From Chloroflexota bacterium (GTDB lineage: Bacteria; Chloroflexota; Dehalococcoidia; Lucifugimonadales; Australimonadaceae): 64,000 nt of DNA. The DNA is taken from the NCBI GenBank assembly GCA_009838965.1, contig VXQP01000078.1:29957-93956 (forward strand). Direction: 5' to 3'. The position numbers were made by a program, and so were the translations under genes. This document shows, piece after piece, positions 50,768-60,401 of this stretch (positions are counted from its first letter, which is position 1; the number at the start of each line of letters is the position of its first letter). Below the pieces are notes generated by a model. It had not been told where the DNA came from. It saw only the letters and a program-made list of their open reading frames with translations, and ran no database searches.

Positions 50768-51508
50768 CTACCTGCGGCGGAAGATGTCCCAGAAGCTCGA
50801 ACGAGGCTCCGGAGGTGGAGAGCCTATATTCGCGTCCGCCTCGTCCACGAGCCTACCGATCGCGTCCTCCATCTCCTCCGGCTCATCCGCTTCCGCTTCG
50901 GTTTCAGGTTCGGCAGCGGCAGGCACTGCTTCGGGCTCAGGAGGTGGTGCAAACATCTGCGTGGGCGCCTCAGTCCGTGGCTCAGGCTGGCCGCCCCACC
51001 GTAGTTCGTAGATGCGCTGCATCGCGGTGTAGACCGACTCGCGCGCGGCGGCTGATTGCAACGGCAGGGCGATGGCATGGCCCGGCGCGTACAGTTGCAG
51101 GGACCCCGCGTTGTCCGGGAACGCCCAGCCGGTCAGCATGTAGATGCCCACAAGGATGGGCAGCCCGCCCAGGATGACCGAGAGCACCTGTATCTCGAGG
51201 ATGAACCAGCTCAGGCCTCCAAGGATCAGGCCGGCAGCGACCAGCACGATGCCCTGCCCCAGCTTTTCGAACGAGCGCCCATTGTCGGCGACTTCCATAG
51301 CGGCGAGTTCGCGGAGCGGGAACATACTCACGACCCGGGCGCCGTCGGCAACACCGTCACGTACCACGCGTTCATTCGTAACAACGAGAGCGTCGGTGCG
51401 CGGGGCAGGTTCGGCGACGAGCCCACCCTGGGCGTCGAATACGACCTCAACGGTTTCGCCCTGCATGAGCGGTACCTGAGGAGCGGCGTTTGCGGAGGAA
51501 TCCACCAT
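50768..51508 (-). CDS. Hypothetical membrane protein with PH-like N-terminus
   Basis: 246 residues. The first 70 residues are beta-rich (VPLMQGETVEVVFDAQGG, LVVTNERVV, VSMFPLRELAAMEV), like a small PH-type domain seen in many bacterial membrane proteins. Two helices (about 88-105 and 110-128) follow, a second strand region, and a Pro/Glu-rich acidic low-complexity stretch to residue 215, ending SSFWDIFRRR. Unrecognised; possibly a stress or anchoring protein. Confidence 0.7.
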   Translation of the reverse strand: MVDSSANAAPQVPLMQGETVEVVFDAQGGLVAEPAPRTDALVVTNERVVRDGVADGARVVSMFPLRELAAMEVADNGRSFEKLGQGIVLVAAGLILGGLSWFILEIQVLSVILGGLPILVGIYMLTGWAFPDNAGSLQLYAPGHAIALPLQSAAARESVYTAMQRIYELRWGGQPEPRTEAPTQMFAPPPEPEAVPAAAEPETEAEADEPEEMEDAIGRLVDEADANIGSPPPEPRSSFWDIFRRR

Positions 51509-51562
51509 CGAGGAGCTAGCATACGGGCGGGGACATACCGGGTCAACGAGACAGGGATGCGG

Positions 51563-51952
51563 CTATTCACGCACACGGACATAACGGCGCAGCTTCTCAT
51601 AGGTGCCGGGGCCGATGCCGGAGACCGCCATGATCTGGTCGATGCGGATGAAGGGGCCGTTCTCTTCGCGGTACGCGACGATACGTCCGGCGAGTGTCTC
51701 ACCGATGCCGGGAAGCTCCATCAGCCCCTGTACCGAGGCCGTGTTGAGGTTCACTGAAAGCGCCGCTTCGCCGGTCGGGCCCGGGCCAGCGCCAGACGCG
51801 TCCGGCAGCGCGGAGACGTTCGCCGCAGGCGTGGGCCGCGTAATCTCGACACCGGGGCTGGGCTCCGGCGCAACCACGAACCAGGCTGCACCGGCGAACG
51901 TGAGGAGCGCGATGAGGCTGAGGGCGATGCGATAGGTACTGCGCCAGTCCAT
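51563..51952 (-). CDS. ComEA-like helix-hairpin-helix protein
   Basis: 129 residues: one N-terminal membrane helix (RIALSLIALLTFAGAAWFVV), a Pro/Ala-rich linker and a C-terminal pair of helix-hairpin-helix motifs (LMELPGIGETLAGRIVAYREENGPF, then ISGIGPGTYEKL-like IMAVSGIGPGTYEK). ComEA binds external DNA during transformation. No other competence gene is near, so it may be a stand-alone DNA-binding protein. Confidence 0.85.
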   Translation of the reverse strand: MDWRSTYRIALSLIALLTFAGAAWFVVAPEPSPGVEITRPTPAANVSALPDASGAGPGPTGEAALSVNLNTASVQGLMELPGIGETLAGRIVAYREENGPFIRIDQIMAVSGIGPGTYEKLRRYVRVRE

Positions 51953-51985
51953 ACTGGCACAAATGTACCAGATACGCAGGTATCC

Positions 51986-52705
51986 TTAGCGGCGGAAGTT
52001 AATCCGCCGGAACAGCTCCGCGTAGGTGAGATCGTAGCCGTGCTCAGCCGCGCGTTCGGCGGCCGCCTCGGCGCGGCGCTTCACGAACCCCTCGATGCGC
52101 ACCGTGTCCGAGGAGAGCTGGCTCTCGTGCGCGGCAAGCGCCTGCATCTTGGTCTCGATGACGTCCGCGATGTCGACGACCACGTCCGGTCTCTCTGAAC
52201 CCCAGAGCAGGACGGAGCCTACCTTGTGCGGTTCCAAGCCCCATACGAGGTGCTCCGGGTAGTGCAGCCGGTCGCGAGCGTAGGGGAAGCAGGCATCCAT
52301 CGCCACCCGGCCTGAGATGCGGTGGTCGCGATGGCCGTGCCCTTCATTCCGGACGGGGTCCGTCGCCAGCACCACGTCGGGCTTCCACCGCCGGATCTGC
52401 TCCACGAGCCGTCCACGGAACTCCCGCGTGTCCTCCAACTCGCCGTCGCCGTAGCGGAGGAAGACCACTTCTTCCGCGCCCGCCGTCGCTGCCGCCTTGA
52501 GCTGCTCCTCCTCGCGTATCGCAGCGAGGCGCTCGCTCGTCATCTCCGGGTCGGACGTGCCCTTGTCGCCGTTGGTACAGATGACGTAGAGGATGCGGCT
52601 GCCATCACGCGACCATTTGGCAACGCTGCCTCCCGGGCCGGACTCGCCATCGTCGGGGTGTGGTATCACGAGCATGGCCCGTTCGGGGGTGTCGATCGTC
52701 TCCAT
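51986..52705 (-). CDS. PIG-L family deacetylase
   Basis: 239 residues. The zinc motif is HPDDG at residues 16-20 (HPDD; the family usually has HPDDE), and HGHRDHRISGRV (about 120-131) provides the further His ligands. PIG-L members (MshB, BshB, LpxC-unrelated deacetylases) remove N-acetyl groups from amino sugars. CGGAGA precedes the ATG. It is divergent from a tandem GNAT gene whose start lies 57 nt away; together with that gene and the MshA-like glycosyltransferase this resembles mycothiol enzymes, though only as an inference. Confidence 0.9.
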   Translation of the reverse strand: METIDTPERAMLVIPHPDDGESGPGGSVAKWSRDGSRILYVICTNGDKGTSDPEMTSERLAAIREEEQLKAAATAGAEEVVFLRYGDGELEDTREFRGRLVEQIRRWKPDVVLATDPVRNEGHGHRDHRISGRVAMDACFPYARDRLHYPEHLVWGLEPHKVGSVLLWGSERPDVVVDIADVIETKMQALAAHESQLSSDTVRIEGFVKRRAEAAAERAAEHGYDLTYAELFRRINFRR

Positions 52706-52761
52706 GCGTCTCCGTGGGGTCGATTGGGGTCTGGCAAGATGATACGCTTTCCGCCGCGCTC

Positions 52762-53661
52762 ATGCCGAACCCTCCGACCATACGCTCCTACACGCCCGAC
52801 GATCTGGAGGCGCTCGGCGCGCTCCGGCTCGGGCACGCGCCTTCGCCCACCGAAGGGGCAGCACTCGCACGCTGGCTGGCACAGCCCAACATCGACGCCA
52901 AGCGCGACTGCATGCTCGCATTCAACGACGACGGCGCGCCAGCAGGCTTCGCCATCCTCATCCGCGAGCCCGCCATCAGGAGGGGCGTGGTGGAGGTGAA
53001 CGGCAGCAACCAGCACCGAGGAGGCGGTGCGGGTGACGCGCTGCTGCGGGAGGTGTACGAGCGCGGACGCGCAGCGGGGCTGGACGTGGTGCAGGTGGAT
53101 GTGCCGGAGTCCGACGAAGCACGCCGGAAGGCGTTCGCGGAACGAGGCTGGGCGCACATCCGCACGCACCTCCACCTGCGCAGAGAGGGAACGGAACGGA
53201 CGAACGTCCCCGCGCCGAACGGCATGACGCTCCGCCTCGCCGAACCCGTCGACGCACCGGCAGTCACTGACGTGCAGAACACCGCGTTCACCGGCAGCTG
53301 GGGCTACGCGCCCAATACGCCAGCCGAGATCGCGTACCGCATCTTCGAGCTGCCGGACCTGCGCCCCGATCCCGTCGTGCTGTTGGAGGAAGACGGCGCG
53401 CTCGTCGGCTACTGCTGGTGCCACCGCGAGGCGGAGGACGCGCCGGGCATCGTCGGGATGGTCGGCGTGCTGCCCGGACGGCAGGGGAAGGGGCTGGGAC
53501 GTGCGGTGACTGGCGCAGGGATGGACGCGCTGCTGGAACTCGGTTCCCCAAGCCTCGAGATCACGGTAGACAGCGAGAACCCGCCCGCCATCCGTGTCTA
53601 CGAGAGCCTCGGCTTCGTGCTGGACTGGCGGTCGTTCTGGTACGAGTTGCGGCTGACCTGA
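52762..53661 (+). CDS. Tandem GNAT acetyltransferase (MshD-like layout)
   Basis: 299 residues from ATG 52762, with two GNAT folds (about 1-140 and 155-299). The second has a clear acetyl-CoA P-loop: VLPGRQGKGLGRAVTGAGM (Q/R-x-x-G-x-G/A near residue 241). The first, NQHRGGGAGDALLREV, is similar. Two tandem GNAT domains in about 300 residues is the layout of MshD, the mycothiol synthase, but many other tandem GNATs exist. It is divergent from the PIG-L gene and convergent with the glycosyltransferase. Confidence 0.85.
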   Translation: MPNPPTIRSYTPDDLEALGALRLGHAPSPTEGAALARWLAQPNIDAKRDCMLAFNDDGAPAGFAILIREPAIRRGVVEVNGSNQHRGGGAGDALLREVYERGRAAGLDVVQVDVPESDEARRKAFAERGWAHIRTHLHLRREGTERTNVPAPNGMTLRLAEPVDAPAVTDVQNTAFTGSWGYAPNTPAEIAYRIFELPDLRPDPVVLLEEDGALVGYCWCHREAEDAPGIVGMVGVLPGRQGKGLGRAVTGAGMDALLELGSPSLEITVDSENPPAIRVYESLGFVLDWRSFWYELRLT

Positions 53662-53669
53662 GCCGCCCT

Positions 53670-54845
53670 TCACCCATTAAGGCGCGCCGACACCACCTGC
53701 TCGTAGACCTCCGCGAGGCGGGCGGCGGACGCGTCCCAGGTGAAGCGACGCGCCTGCGCTGCGCCCGCCTCGCCCATGCGCTGCGCAAGCAGAGGGTCGC
53801 CCAGCATGGCGTCGAACGCTTCCGCCAGCGCTGCGGCGTCTCCCGGCTTGCAGAGCAATCCGCTCTCGCCATGACGCACGAGCTCCCGCAAGCCCCCTGT
53901 ATCGGACGCCGCCACCGGAATACCGCACGCCATCGCCTCGAGCGCCACGAGCCCGAACGTCTCGTGTAGCGACGGCACGGCGCACACATCGGCGGCGGCG
54001 TAGTACGAAGGCAACTCACGCTGCGGGACGGCCGCACGCCAGTCCAGCAGACCACTCACCTCGCTCGCTCGCGCCGTCTCCCGCAGCCACTCCGTCCCCG
54101 GTTCTCCTTCCCTGCCGCCGACGACGAGCAACCGGACGTCTTGCGACGTATCGAGGAGAGCGATTGCCCGCACGAGCACGTCGGTGCCCTTGAACGGCTC
54201 GATGCGCCCCACGGAGAGCACGACGCGCTCGTCGCCTCCAATGCCGAGCGCGGCCCGCGCCTCTGCGCGCGGCTGCGGCCCGAAGAGAGTCGTGTCCACG
54301 CCCATCGGCACGGCATGCGTCCTGTCAGGCGCAAGCCCGAACAGATCACAGAGCGAGGCGGACTCCGCCTCCGTGAAGGTGACGACGGCGTCGGAGCGCC
54401 GTATCGCGTCGGCCTCCGCGTACTTGCGCGGCTCCGGCTCGGGAGCGCCGCCGGCGCGCTCCTTGATGACAGCGATGGTGTGTCCGGTGAAGACGTGCGG
54501 CACGCCGAGGCGCTCCGCGAGCCGCAGACCCGGCTCGGCTGACGTCCAGTAGTGACTGTGGACGAGGGCGTAGTCCACGCCGGTTTCGTCGACGGCAGCG
54601 AGCAGGTCGTCCGCGAAGCCCGGCGCGTCTTCGGCGGCGACATGGGTTACGCGCGGAGGTTCCTGCTCGAAGGAGCCCGGGCATGGCCCGTCGGAAGCGG
54701 CGTAGACGTCCATCCACACGCCCGCGTCCGTCAGCGCCTGCATCATGCTGCGCAGGAAGACGCTCATCCCGCCTGCCGAACCCGCGCCGGGGGCAGCGAA
54801 GGGAGAGCCGTGGGCGGAAACGCAGGCGACGCGCAACGCGCTCAT
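53670..54845 (-). CDS. Glycosyltransferase family 4 (MshA-like)
   Basis: 391-residue GT-B enzyme. SAHGSPFAAPG-x-x-x-AGGMSVFLR (about 10-32), VHSHYWTS (95-102), a PEPEPRKYAEADAI block and E295/E303 in the HETFGLVALE motif resemble D-inositol-3-phosphate glycosyltransferase MshA, in which the same blocks occur. It ends the long minus-strand operon that begins at rpsF, 9 nt after a FemAB-like gene. An MshC (cysteine ligase) gene is not in the window, so mycothiol or a related thiol is only a hypothesis; sucrose or other GT4 products are alternatives. Confidence 0.82.
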   Translation of the reverse strand: MSALRVACVSAHGSPFAAPGAGSAGGMSVFLRSMMQALTDAGVWMDVYAASDGPCPGSFEQEPPRVTHVAAEDAPGFADDLLAAVDETGVDYALVHSHYWTSAEPGLRLAERLGVPHVFTGHTIAVIKERAGGAPEPEPRKYAEADAIRRSDAVVTFTEAESASLCDLFGLAPDRTHAVPMGVDTTLFGPQPRAEARAALGIGGDERVVLSVGRIEPFKGTDVLVRAIALLDTSQDVRLLVVGGREGEPGTEWLRETARASEVSGLLDWRAAVPQRELPSYYAAADVCAVPSLHETFGLVALEAMACGIPVAASDTGGLRELVRHGESGLLCKPGDAAALAEAFDAMLGDPLLAQRMGEAGAAQARRFTWDASAARLAEVYEQVVSARLNG

Positions 54846-54854
54846 CTCCGGCGC

Positions 54855-55823
54855 TTAGCGCGTCACGACGATGCGATGGATGCGCCCGTCTACCGCACCG
54901 AGGTGGTACTTGTAGTGCTCCGCGCCTCTGAGCAGATCGAAGTACGTGAGCCCGCTCTCTATCGCATCCTTGATGCAGAGCGCCTTGAGCATGAGCCCCG
55001 TGGCGAGATGGTCATAGCCGTGGCGGTAGCCGCTGTTGTAGAGGAGCCGCCTGCCTGCATAGTCGAACGAGAGAACGGCGGCTGCGGCGGGGTCATCGCC
55101 TACCTCCAGCAGGAAGAGGCGCAGATACCCTGCCTCGAACATGCGGTCCGTCATGCGCTGGAAGAACGCCTCGCGCGCGGGGTTGAGGAACTCACGCTTC
55201 TCCGCCCGGCTCTCCGCCATCACCTCCTGGAAGAGCGCCAGATCGCGTTCGAGCGTCTCAGCGTCAGCGAGCCGCACACGCACCTGACCAGCGGACTCCA
55301 GCCGTCGCAGCTTGCGCCGCAGTTCGTGCCGGTCCTTCTTCCGCAAGCCCGCGAGGTAGGCGTCCCACGACTCCGGCAGTGTCACGCCGGGCACCACGTC
55401 CTCCTCCTCGATCACAATGGCGTAGCCGCGCTCGCGGGCCGCCTGCGGGAGAAGGGTCAACGTCGGTGACCACTCCGGCACGGAGGAAAGCTCCATCGTG
55501 CGCCACGGTTCACTCTCCAGGCAATCGAACAGTTCGAAGTAGAACGCGGGGTCCGGAGCGATGAAATCGTGGTAATCGAAGAGGTCGGTGCCGCCAACGA
55601 AGGTGATGCGCCCGCTGCTCAACTGCAGCGGCGCGAGTCCAAGGGGAGCGTCGGGCGGGCCAACGGTGATGAGCCGCAACTCCTCATCGCGGCCGAATTC
55701 GTCCCACCACGCCTCCTGCCACTCCGGCGTCATGAAGATAGTGCTCCAAGGCAGACGGCCCAGCAGTTCCCGCCAGACCGCACGGACGGGCGCGAACGAC
55801 CTCGTTGCCTCGGCGCAGGTCAA
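54855..55823 (-). CDS. FemAB/BioF2-like acyltransferase
   Basis: 322 residues from TTG 55823, which overlaps the folE stop (TTGA). A GNAT-like fold of the BioF2/FemAB type: a first domain (about 1-135; [15 protein letters not shown]) and a second with [17 protein letters not shown] and [39 protein letters not shown], the usual C-terminal strand-helix. FemAB proteins add amino acids to peptidoglycan, and relatives act on polysaccharides. The open frame upstream to 55949 lies within folE and looks non-coding. Confidence 0.8.
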   Translation of the reverse strand: MTCAEATRSFAPVRAVWRELLGRLPWSTIFMTPEWQEAWWDEFGRDEELRLITVGPPDAPLGLAPLQLSSGRITFVGGTDLFDYHDFIAPDPAFYFELFDCLESEPWRTMELSSVPEWSPTLTLLPQAARERGYAIVIEEEDVVPGVTLPESWDAYLAGLRKKDRHELRRKLRRLESAGQVRVRLADAETLERDLALFQEVMAESRAEKREFLNPAREAFFQRMTDRMFEAGYLRLFLLEVGDDPAAAAVLSFDYAGRRLLYNSGYRHGYDHLATGLMLKALCIKDAIESGLTYFDLLRGAEHYKYHLGAVDGRIHRIVVTR

Positions 55824-56389
55824 TGCAGTCCCTCCTGCAGCAGGCTCAACGCCTCGGCCCGCGTCGCCTGGTCCGATACGAAGACGCCGCGCAGCGCGGA
55901 CGTGACGATGGACGTGCCCGGCTTGCGGACGCCGCGCATGGACATGCACAGGTGCTCGGCGCGCATCACCACCGCGACGCCTGAGGGCTCGACCGTCTCC
56001 ATGATGGCGTCCGCTATCTGGGACGTGAGACGCTCCTGCACCTGCGGGCGCTTCGCGAAGATGTCCACGGCGCGCGCGAGCTTGCTGATCCCAACGATCT
56101 TCCCATGCGGGATGTAGGCGACGTGCGCCGTACCGAAGAACGGGAGGAGGTGATGTTCGCAGAGCGAGTAGAACGGCATGTCGCGCATCAGCACCATCTC
56201 CTGGTGCGACTCGTCGAACTGCACGGAGAGCACTTCCCTCGCGTCCTGATCGATGCCCTCCGATATCTCCTCGTACATCCGTGCGACGCGCTCCGGAGTG
56301 TCACGCAGCCCTTCGCGTTGCGTATCCTCGCCTATGGCTAGCAGCAGTTCGCGGATGGCATGCTCCACTCTGGCCGAGTCTATCGTCAA
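55820..56389 (-). CDS. folE: GTP cyclohydrolase I
   Basis: 189 residues; makes 7,8-dihydroneopterin triphosphate for folate. Signatures: [14 protein letters not shown] near residue 31, [14 protein letters not shown] (zinc Cys and His near residue 75-82), [23 protein letters not shown] and the C-terminal [20 protein letters not shown]. It starts with TTG, with GAGGAGGAG just upstream. It lies 10 nt after thrC in the operon. Confidence 0.96.
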   Translation of the reverse strand: MTIDSARVEHAIRELLLAIGEDTQREGLRDTPERVARMYEEISEGIDQDAREVLSVQFDESHQEMVLMRDMPFYSLCEHHLLPFFGTAHVAYIPHGKIVGISKLARAVDIFAKRPQVQERLTSQIADAIMETVEPSGVAVVMRAEHLCMSMRGVRKPGTSIVTSALRGVFVSDQATRAEALSLLQEGLH

Positions 56390-56399
56390 CGTCTCCTCC

Positions 56400-57455
56400 T
56401 CAGCCCGCTATGACCCGTGCGACCTCGCGCATATCCGGCGCCGCCGTCTCCGGGGGGCGCGTCATCAGCTGCTCCGCAACCGGGGTGTCCTTCAGCCCCG
56501 TGCCGGTGATGATGCACACCACTGTTGCCGACGAGAAGTCCGCGCCTGCACGCGCCTGCTTGATGAGCCCCGCTACGCCCGCGGCGGACGCGGGCTCGCA
56601 GAAGATGCCCTCCATGCTCGGGAGCAGCCCGTAGGCTTCGAGTATCTCACCATCAGTGACGGCGTCTATCGTTCCACCGGACTCGTCGCGTGCCGCAACG
56701 GCTCCCACCCAGTTCGCGGGGTTGCCGATACGTATCGCAGAGGCGACCGTCTCCGGTTTGAGGACGGGCGTACCCTGAACGATCGGGGCGGCTCCGGCAG
56801 CCTCCATCCCCATCATCCGGGGACGGCGAGTCGCCATGCCCGCCCGGTGGTACTCGACGAATCCCCGCCAGTAAGCAGTGATGTTGCCCGCGTTCCCCAC
56901 GGGGATGAACAGGTAGTCCGGCGCGTCGCCGAGGTCGTCGACGATCTCGAAGGCCGCCGTCTTCTGCCCCTCCAGGCGGTTGGGGTTCACGGAGTTGACC
57001 AGCGCGAAACGCTCCTCATACGCGGCCAGCTCGCGCGCGATGCGGAGAGCGTCGTCGAAGTTGCCCTGGATCGTCACGATGCGCGCGCCGTAGGCGACCG
57101 CCTGGCTCATCTTGCCCGGAGCGACACTGCCCTCGGGCACGAGGACGACCGTCTCCAGGCCCGATGCGGCCCCGAACGCAGACGCCGACGCGCTCGTGTT
57201 GCCGGTGGACGCGCACAGCAGGCGCGTCATCCCCTCCTCCATCGCCTTGGCCACGGCGACGACCATCCCCCGGTCCTTGAACGACCCGGTGGGATTGCAG
57301 CCCTCCAGTTTGAAGTAGAGCGCGCCGACCCCGAACTCCCGTTCCAAGCTGCGGGACCGTACGAGCGGCGTGCTTCCCTCGCCGATGGTCAGCGCCGGAG
57401 TCGCGGCCGTCAGCGGCAGGCGGCTCGCGTAACGCTTCAGAACTCCTTCGCTCAC
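56400..57455 (-). CDS. thrC: Threonine synthase
   Basis: 351 residues of PLP type; converts O-phosphohomoserine to threonine. The PLP lysine is K60 in [11 protein letters not shown], and [10 protein letters not shown] binds the phosphate. The short form (about 350) matches the class of ThrC without the extra N-terminal domain. It follows hom by 21 nt, so the two threonine steps are coupled. Confidence 0.95.
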   Translation of the reverse strand: MSEGVLKRYASRLPLTAATPALTIGEGSTPLVRSRSLEREFGVGALYFKLEGCNPTGSFKDRGMVVAVAKAMEEGMTRLLCASTGNTSASASAFGAASGLETVVLVPEGSVAPGKMSQAVAYGARIVTIQGNFDDALRIARELAAYEERFALVNSVNPNRLEGQKTAAFEIVDDLGDAPDYLFIPVGNAGNITAYWRGFVEYHRAGMATRRPRMMGMEAAGAAPIVQGTPVLKPETVASAIRIGNPANWVGAVAARDESGGTIDAVTDGEILEAYGLLPSMEGIFCEPASAAGVAGLIKQARAGADFSSATVVCIITGTGLKDTPVAEQLMTRPPETAAPDMREVARVIAG

Positions 57456-57476
57456 GCTTCCTCCGTGCTCCGGGGC

Positions 57477-58787
57477 CTACGCGGGGCCGTCTTCGATGCG
57501 TACGAGTTTCGGTTGGCCGTAGACCACCGACAGCGCTTCCAGTTTACGCGCGGCTTCCTGCACTGCCGACTCCAGGGCCTTGTGGGTGATGATGACAACC
57601 TCAGCCGGCGTCCCGGCGTCCTCCGGCACCTCTTTCTGGATGATGGAGGCGAGGCTGACGCCCATCTCTCCGAGGGCGCCTGTGATCTGGGCCATCACTC
57701 CGGGTTTGTCGTACGCCCGCAGTCGAAGATAGTACTTCGTCTCCAGCTCCGCCACCGGCAGGATGGGCAGGCGCTCCTGTACGTCCGGGTATGCGGGGGC
57801 CGCGCCTCCGGAGGTCGAAGCCCGCACGATGGAGAGCACGTCACCGATGATGGCGGAGGTAGTGGGAGCAGCGCCCGCGCCCGGCCCCTGGAACATCGTC
57901 CAGCCGACCAGGTCACCCTCCAGTTCAACCGCGTTGTAGACGCCGTCCACCTTTGCCAGCGGGTGCTGCTCGTGCAGGAAAGCGGGGTGCACCCGCGCTT
58001 GGACGGCGCCGTCCTGCACCCTGCTGGCCGCCAGCAACTTGATGACGTAGCCCAGCTCGCGTGCGTACTCGAAGTCTGCTGCGTCCAGTTCGCGTATGCC
58101 TTCGCGGTACACGTCCGGTTCACGCACGGTGCACCGGAAAGCGAGTGTGCTGAGGATGGCGAGCTTGTACGCGGCGTCCCTGCCGTCCACGTCGTCGGAT
58201 GGGTCGGGTTCGGCGTAGCCGCTGCGCTGCGCCTCCGCGAGCGCATCCGCGTATGACGCGCCATACTGCGCCATGCGGGTGAGCATGTAGTTCGTCGTGC
58301 CGTTGATGACGGCATTTACCGCAGTGACACGGTTCCCTGCGAGGTCGCGCACCAACGGACCGATGATAGGGATGCCCCCACCGACGCTCGCCTCGAACGC
58401 CAGCGTCACACCGTGCTCCGCCGCGAGGGCCAGCAGTTCCGGCCCGTGGAGCGCCATCACCTGCTTGTTGGCAGTCACGACGTGCTTGCCGGAGCGCAGC
58501 GCGGCTTCGATACAGCCGAGCGCAGGCTGCTCCCCGCCCATCACTTCGATGACGATGTCCACGTCGGCGGCGCCGGTCAGCGTTGTGGGGTCGTTGGTAA
58601 GACGTACGTCCTGCGGCAACCCCGGACGCTGCCGCGCGGTGTCACGCACCAGTACGCCGGCCAGCCGCAGCGGACGCCCCGCGTAGCGCGCCAGTTCGTC
58701 GGCTTTGCCGGAGAGCGTCTGCGCCACACCGGTCCCGACGGTACCAGCGCCAAGGAGTGCCACGCCGACTGCCTCATGCGTGCTCAT
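57477..58787 (-). CDS. hom: Homoserine dehydrogenase
   Basis: 436 residues from ATG 58787. The Rossmann motif GAGTVGTG (13-20), the catalytic-domain block NAVINGTTNYMLTRM near residue 170 and EPDPSDDVDGRDAAYKLAIL define the enzyme, and an ACT domain (about 350-430; KPGVMAQITGALGEMGVSLASI) allows threonine feedback. The ATG overlaps the stop of the upstream foldase gene by 4 nt. Confidence 0.95.
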   Translation of the reverse strand: MSTHEAVGVALLGAGTVGTGVAQTLSGKADELARYAGRPLRLAGVLVRDTARQRPGLPQDVRLTNDPTTLTGAADVDIVIEVMGGEQPALGCIEAALRSGKHVVTANKQVMALHGPELLALAAEHGVTLAFEASVGGGIPIIGPLVRDLAGNRVTAVNAVINGTTNYMLTRMAQYGASYADALAEAQRSGYAEPDPSDDVDGRDAAYKLAILSTLAFRCTVREPDVYREGIRELDAADFEYARELGYVIKLLAASRVQDGAVQARVHPAFLHEQHPLAKVDGVYNAVELEGDLVGWTMFQGPGAGAAPTTSAIIGDVLSIVRASTSGGAAPAYPDVQERLPILPVAELETKYYLRLRAYDKPGVMAQITGALGEMGVSLASIIQKEVPEDAGTPAEVVIITHKALESAVQEAARKLEALSVVYGQPKLVRIEDGPA

Positions 58788-59794
58788 TGGAGACTCTCTA
58801 GTTGCTCCACCAACCATTGAGCGTCGTCCGCAGTGAAGTAGTACTGCAGTCCGAGGCTCTTGCCGTCTACCCATTCCTGGAAGTCGTTCTGCGCCCACAG
58901 CTCCCGCATGACGCCGGTCAGCGGCTTATCCGACGGGCCGTCGGTTACCCGGAATACGATAGTACCGAACGCCGTCGTGTGCGGTCCCTGCACCTCGCCC
59001 TGCTCGATGCCTTCGGCGAACAGCACGCCGTTCACGTCGGCCTGCAGCACCCCCTCGGGCACCCAGCCCAGGACTCCTTCCGCGTCCGAGAAGAGGAAGT
59101 CCTCGTTCGATTCTCCGGCGACGTCGGCGAACTCTTCGCCATCTTCGAGGCGCGCAACCGCAGCCCGCGCTGTCGTGACGCTCTGCGTCACGATCCACTC
59201 CACGTGTATCTGCTCGGTGGTCTCGGGCGCTTCCGCAGAGAAGTATTCGAGCGCTGACTGACGGCGCAACTGGCCCGTGAGCCATGCGCGGTAGTCCTCT
59301 TCGCTGACCCGCACGAAGTCGAGGAACTGGTCGAGGAAATCGCGCCCTTCCTCGCTCAGGCTCGTGGGAGGCTCGGCTTCTTCACCTTCCGGGAGCGGTT
59401 CGTACTGCCTGACGATCTCGGCGTCCACAGCGCCAGGGTCGATATCCCCGCCTACTTCACCGATGTTGCGCTCGATGATGCCGTCTCCGAGCAGGTTGTT
59501 CAGACCCTGGTCGGGGACGAAGGAGCCGGTGACTCCCGCGTCTAGAAGCGCGTAGGGGAGCGCCTCCCGCAACTGGTACTGCACGCCGTCGATCTCGGCC
59601 ACGACCTTGCGGGGAATGCGATACGAGTTGAGGTACCAGCCCACCGCGAGCATCGCTACGAGCCCCACGAGCACAACCGCGATGGCCACGTAGAGGAGGC
59701 GTTGGCGCTGGCGTTCGTTCAGGCGGCGGCCAGCGACCTGCGGAGACGCTGAGCGCCCCGAATGCTGGCGTTCCGCGCGTCGGCGTTGTCGCAT
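58784..59794 (-). CDS. Membrane-anchored parvulin-type peptidyl-prolyl isomerase
   Basis: 336 residues: basic cytoplasmic tail (1-32), one membrane helix (33-52) and an extracellular part with a SurA-N-like helical region (about 60-165) and a PpiC/parvulin domain (about 195-285; IHVEWIVTQSVTTARAAVARL, LGWVPEGVL). Probably an extracytoplasmic foldase like PrsA. It is 11 nt after rpsR, in the same transcript, and overlaps hom by 4 nt. Confidence 0.85.
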   Translation of the reverse strand: MRQRRRAERQHSGRSASPQVAGRRLNERQRQRLLYVAIAVVLVGLVAMLAVGWYLNSYRIPRKVVAEIDGVQYQLREALPYALLDAGVTGSFVPDQGLNNLLGDGIIERNIGEVGGDIDPGAVDAEIVRQYEPLPEGEEAEPPTSLSEEGRDFLDQFLDFVRVSEEDYRAWLTGQLRRQSALEYFSAEAPETTEQIHVEWIVTQSVTTARAAVARLEDGEEFADVAGESNEDFLFSDAEGVLGWVPEGVLQADVNGVLFAEGIEQGEVQGPHTTAFGTIVFRVTDGPSDKPLTGVMRELWAQNDFQEWVDGKSLGLQYYFTADDAQWLVEQLESLQ

Positions 59795-59805
59795 GCAGGC
59801 GTGTA

Positions 59806-60381
59806 CTACTCTTCGGAGTCTGCCGCATCAGCGGCGGGAGCAGGGGGTTCGGCAGCGTCCTCTGCAGGAGAGGCTTCTTCTGCGACAGGAGCGTCCTCTG
59901 CGGGAGACGCAGCCTCGGCCTCTGCGACAGGCGCCGCTTCAGCCACGGGGGCGTCGCTCTCCCCAGTCCCTTCGGCAGCAGATGCGCTTTCGGCAGCGGG
60001 AGCACTGGTCTCTGCCGCCTCTCCCTCAGCGGGAGCGGCAGCCGCATCGGGGCGCGGGCCACGGCTGAAGCCGCCTTCTCGCTGGCCGAACCGGCGTCCG
60101 CCGCGGTCGGGACGCGTCAGTTCGATCAGGCTGTGCCCACCGGTGTACGGCAGGAGCGCGAGGAAGCGCGCACGCTTGATGGCGACGGCGAGCTTGCGCT
60201 GGTGGCGCGCCCGCGTGCCCGTGCGCCTGCTGGAGTCGATCTTCCCCCATTCGGAGATGAACCGGCGCAGGACGGGAACGTCCTTGTAATCAGGCGTCTT
60301 CTTCTCGGCGCTGAAGTAGCAGACCTTCCGCCTGGGGAAGTACCGGCGCCCGCCGGGACGCCGCCGTCGTATGTTCTGCAT
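59806..60381 (-). CDS. rpsR: 30S ribosomal protein S18 with long acidic C-terminal extension
   Basis: 191 residues. Residues about 1-90 are S18 ([63 protein letters not shown]), which sits on the 30S platform with S6. Residues 91-191 are an Ala/Glu/Pro/Ser-rich acidic tail with near-repeats such as EASPAEDA and APVAEEAS. Ordinary S18 is about 75-90 residues, so the gene is more than double length. The extension is in frame with no stop or frameshift. ssb precedes it by 20 nt. Confidence 0.93.
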   Translation of the reverse strand: MQNIRRRRPGGRRYFPRRKVCYFSAEKKTPDYKDVPVLRRFISEWGKIDSSRRTGTRARHQRKLAVAIKRARFLALLPYTGGHSLIELTRPDRGGRRFGQREGGFSRGPRPDAAAAPAEGEAAETSAPAAESASAAEGTGESDAPVAEAAPVAEAEAASPAEDAPVAEEASPAEDAAEPPAPAADAADSEE

Positions 60382-60401
60382 CTACGTGCTCTCCTCTGTG
60401 C

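Noticed and set aside
56253-58256. 667-codon plus-strand open frame
   Set aside because: Antisense to thrC and hom, which carry PLP and Rossmann motifs.
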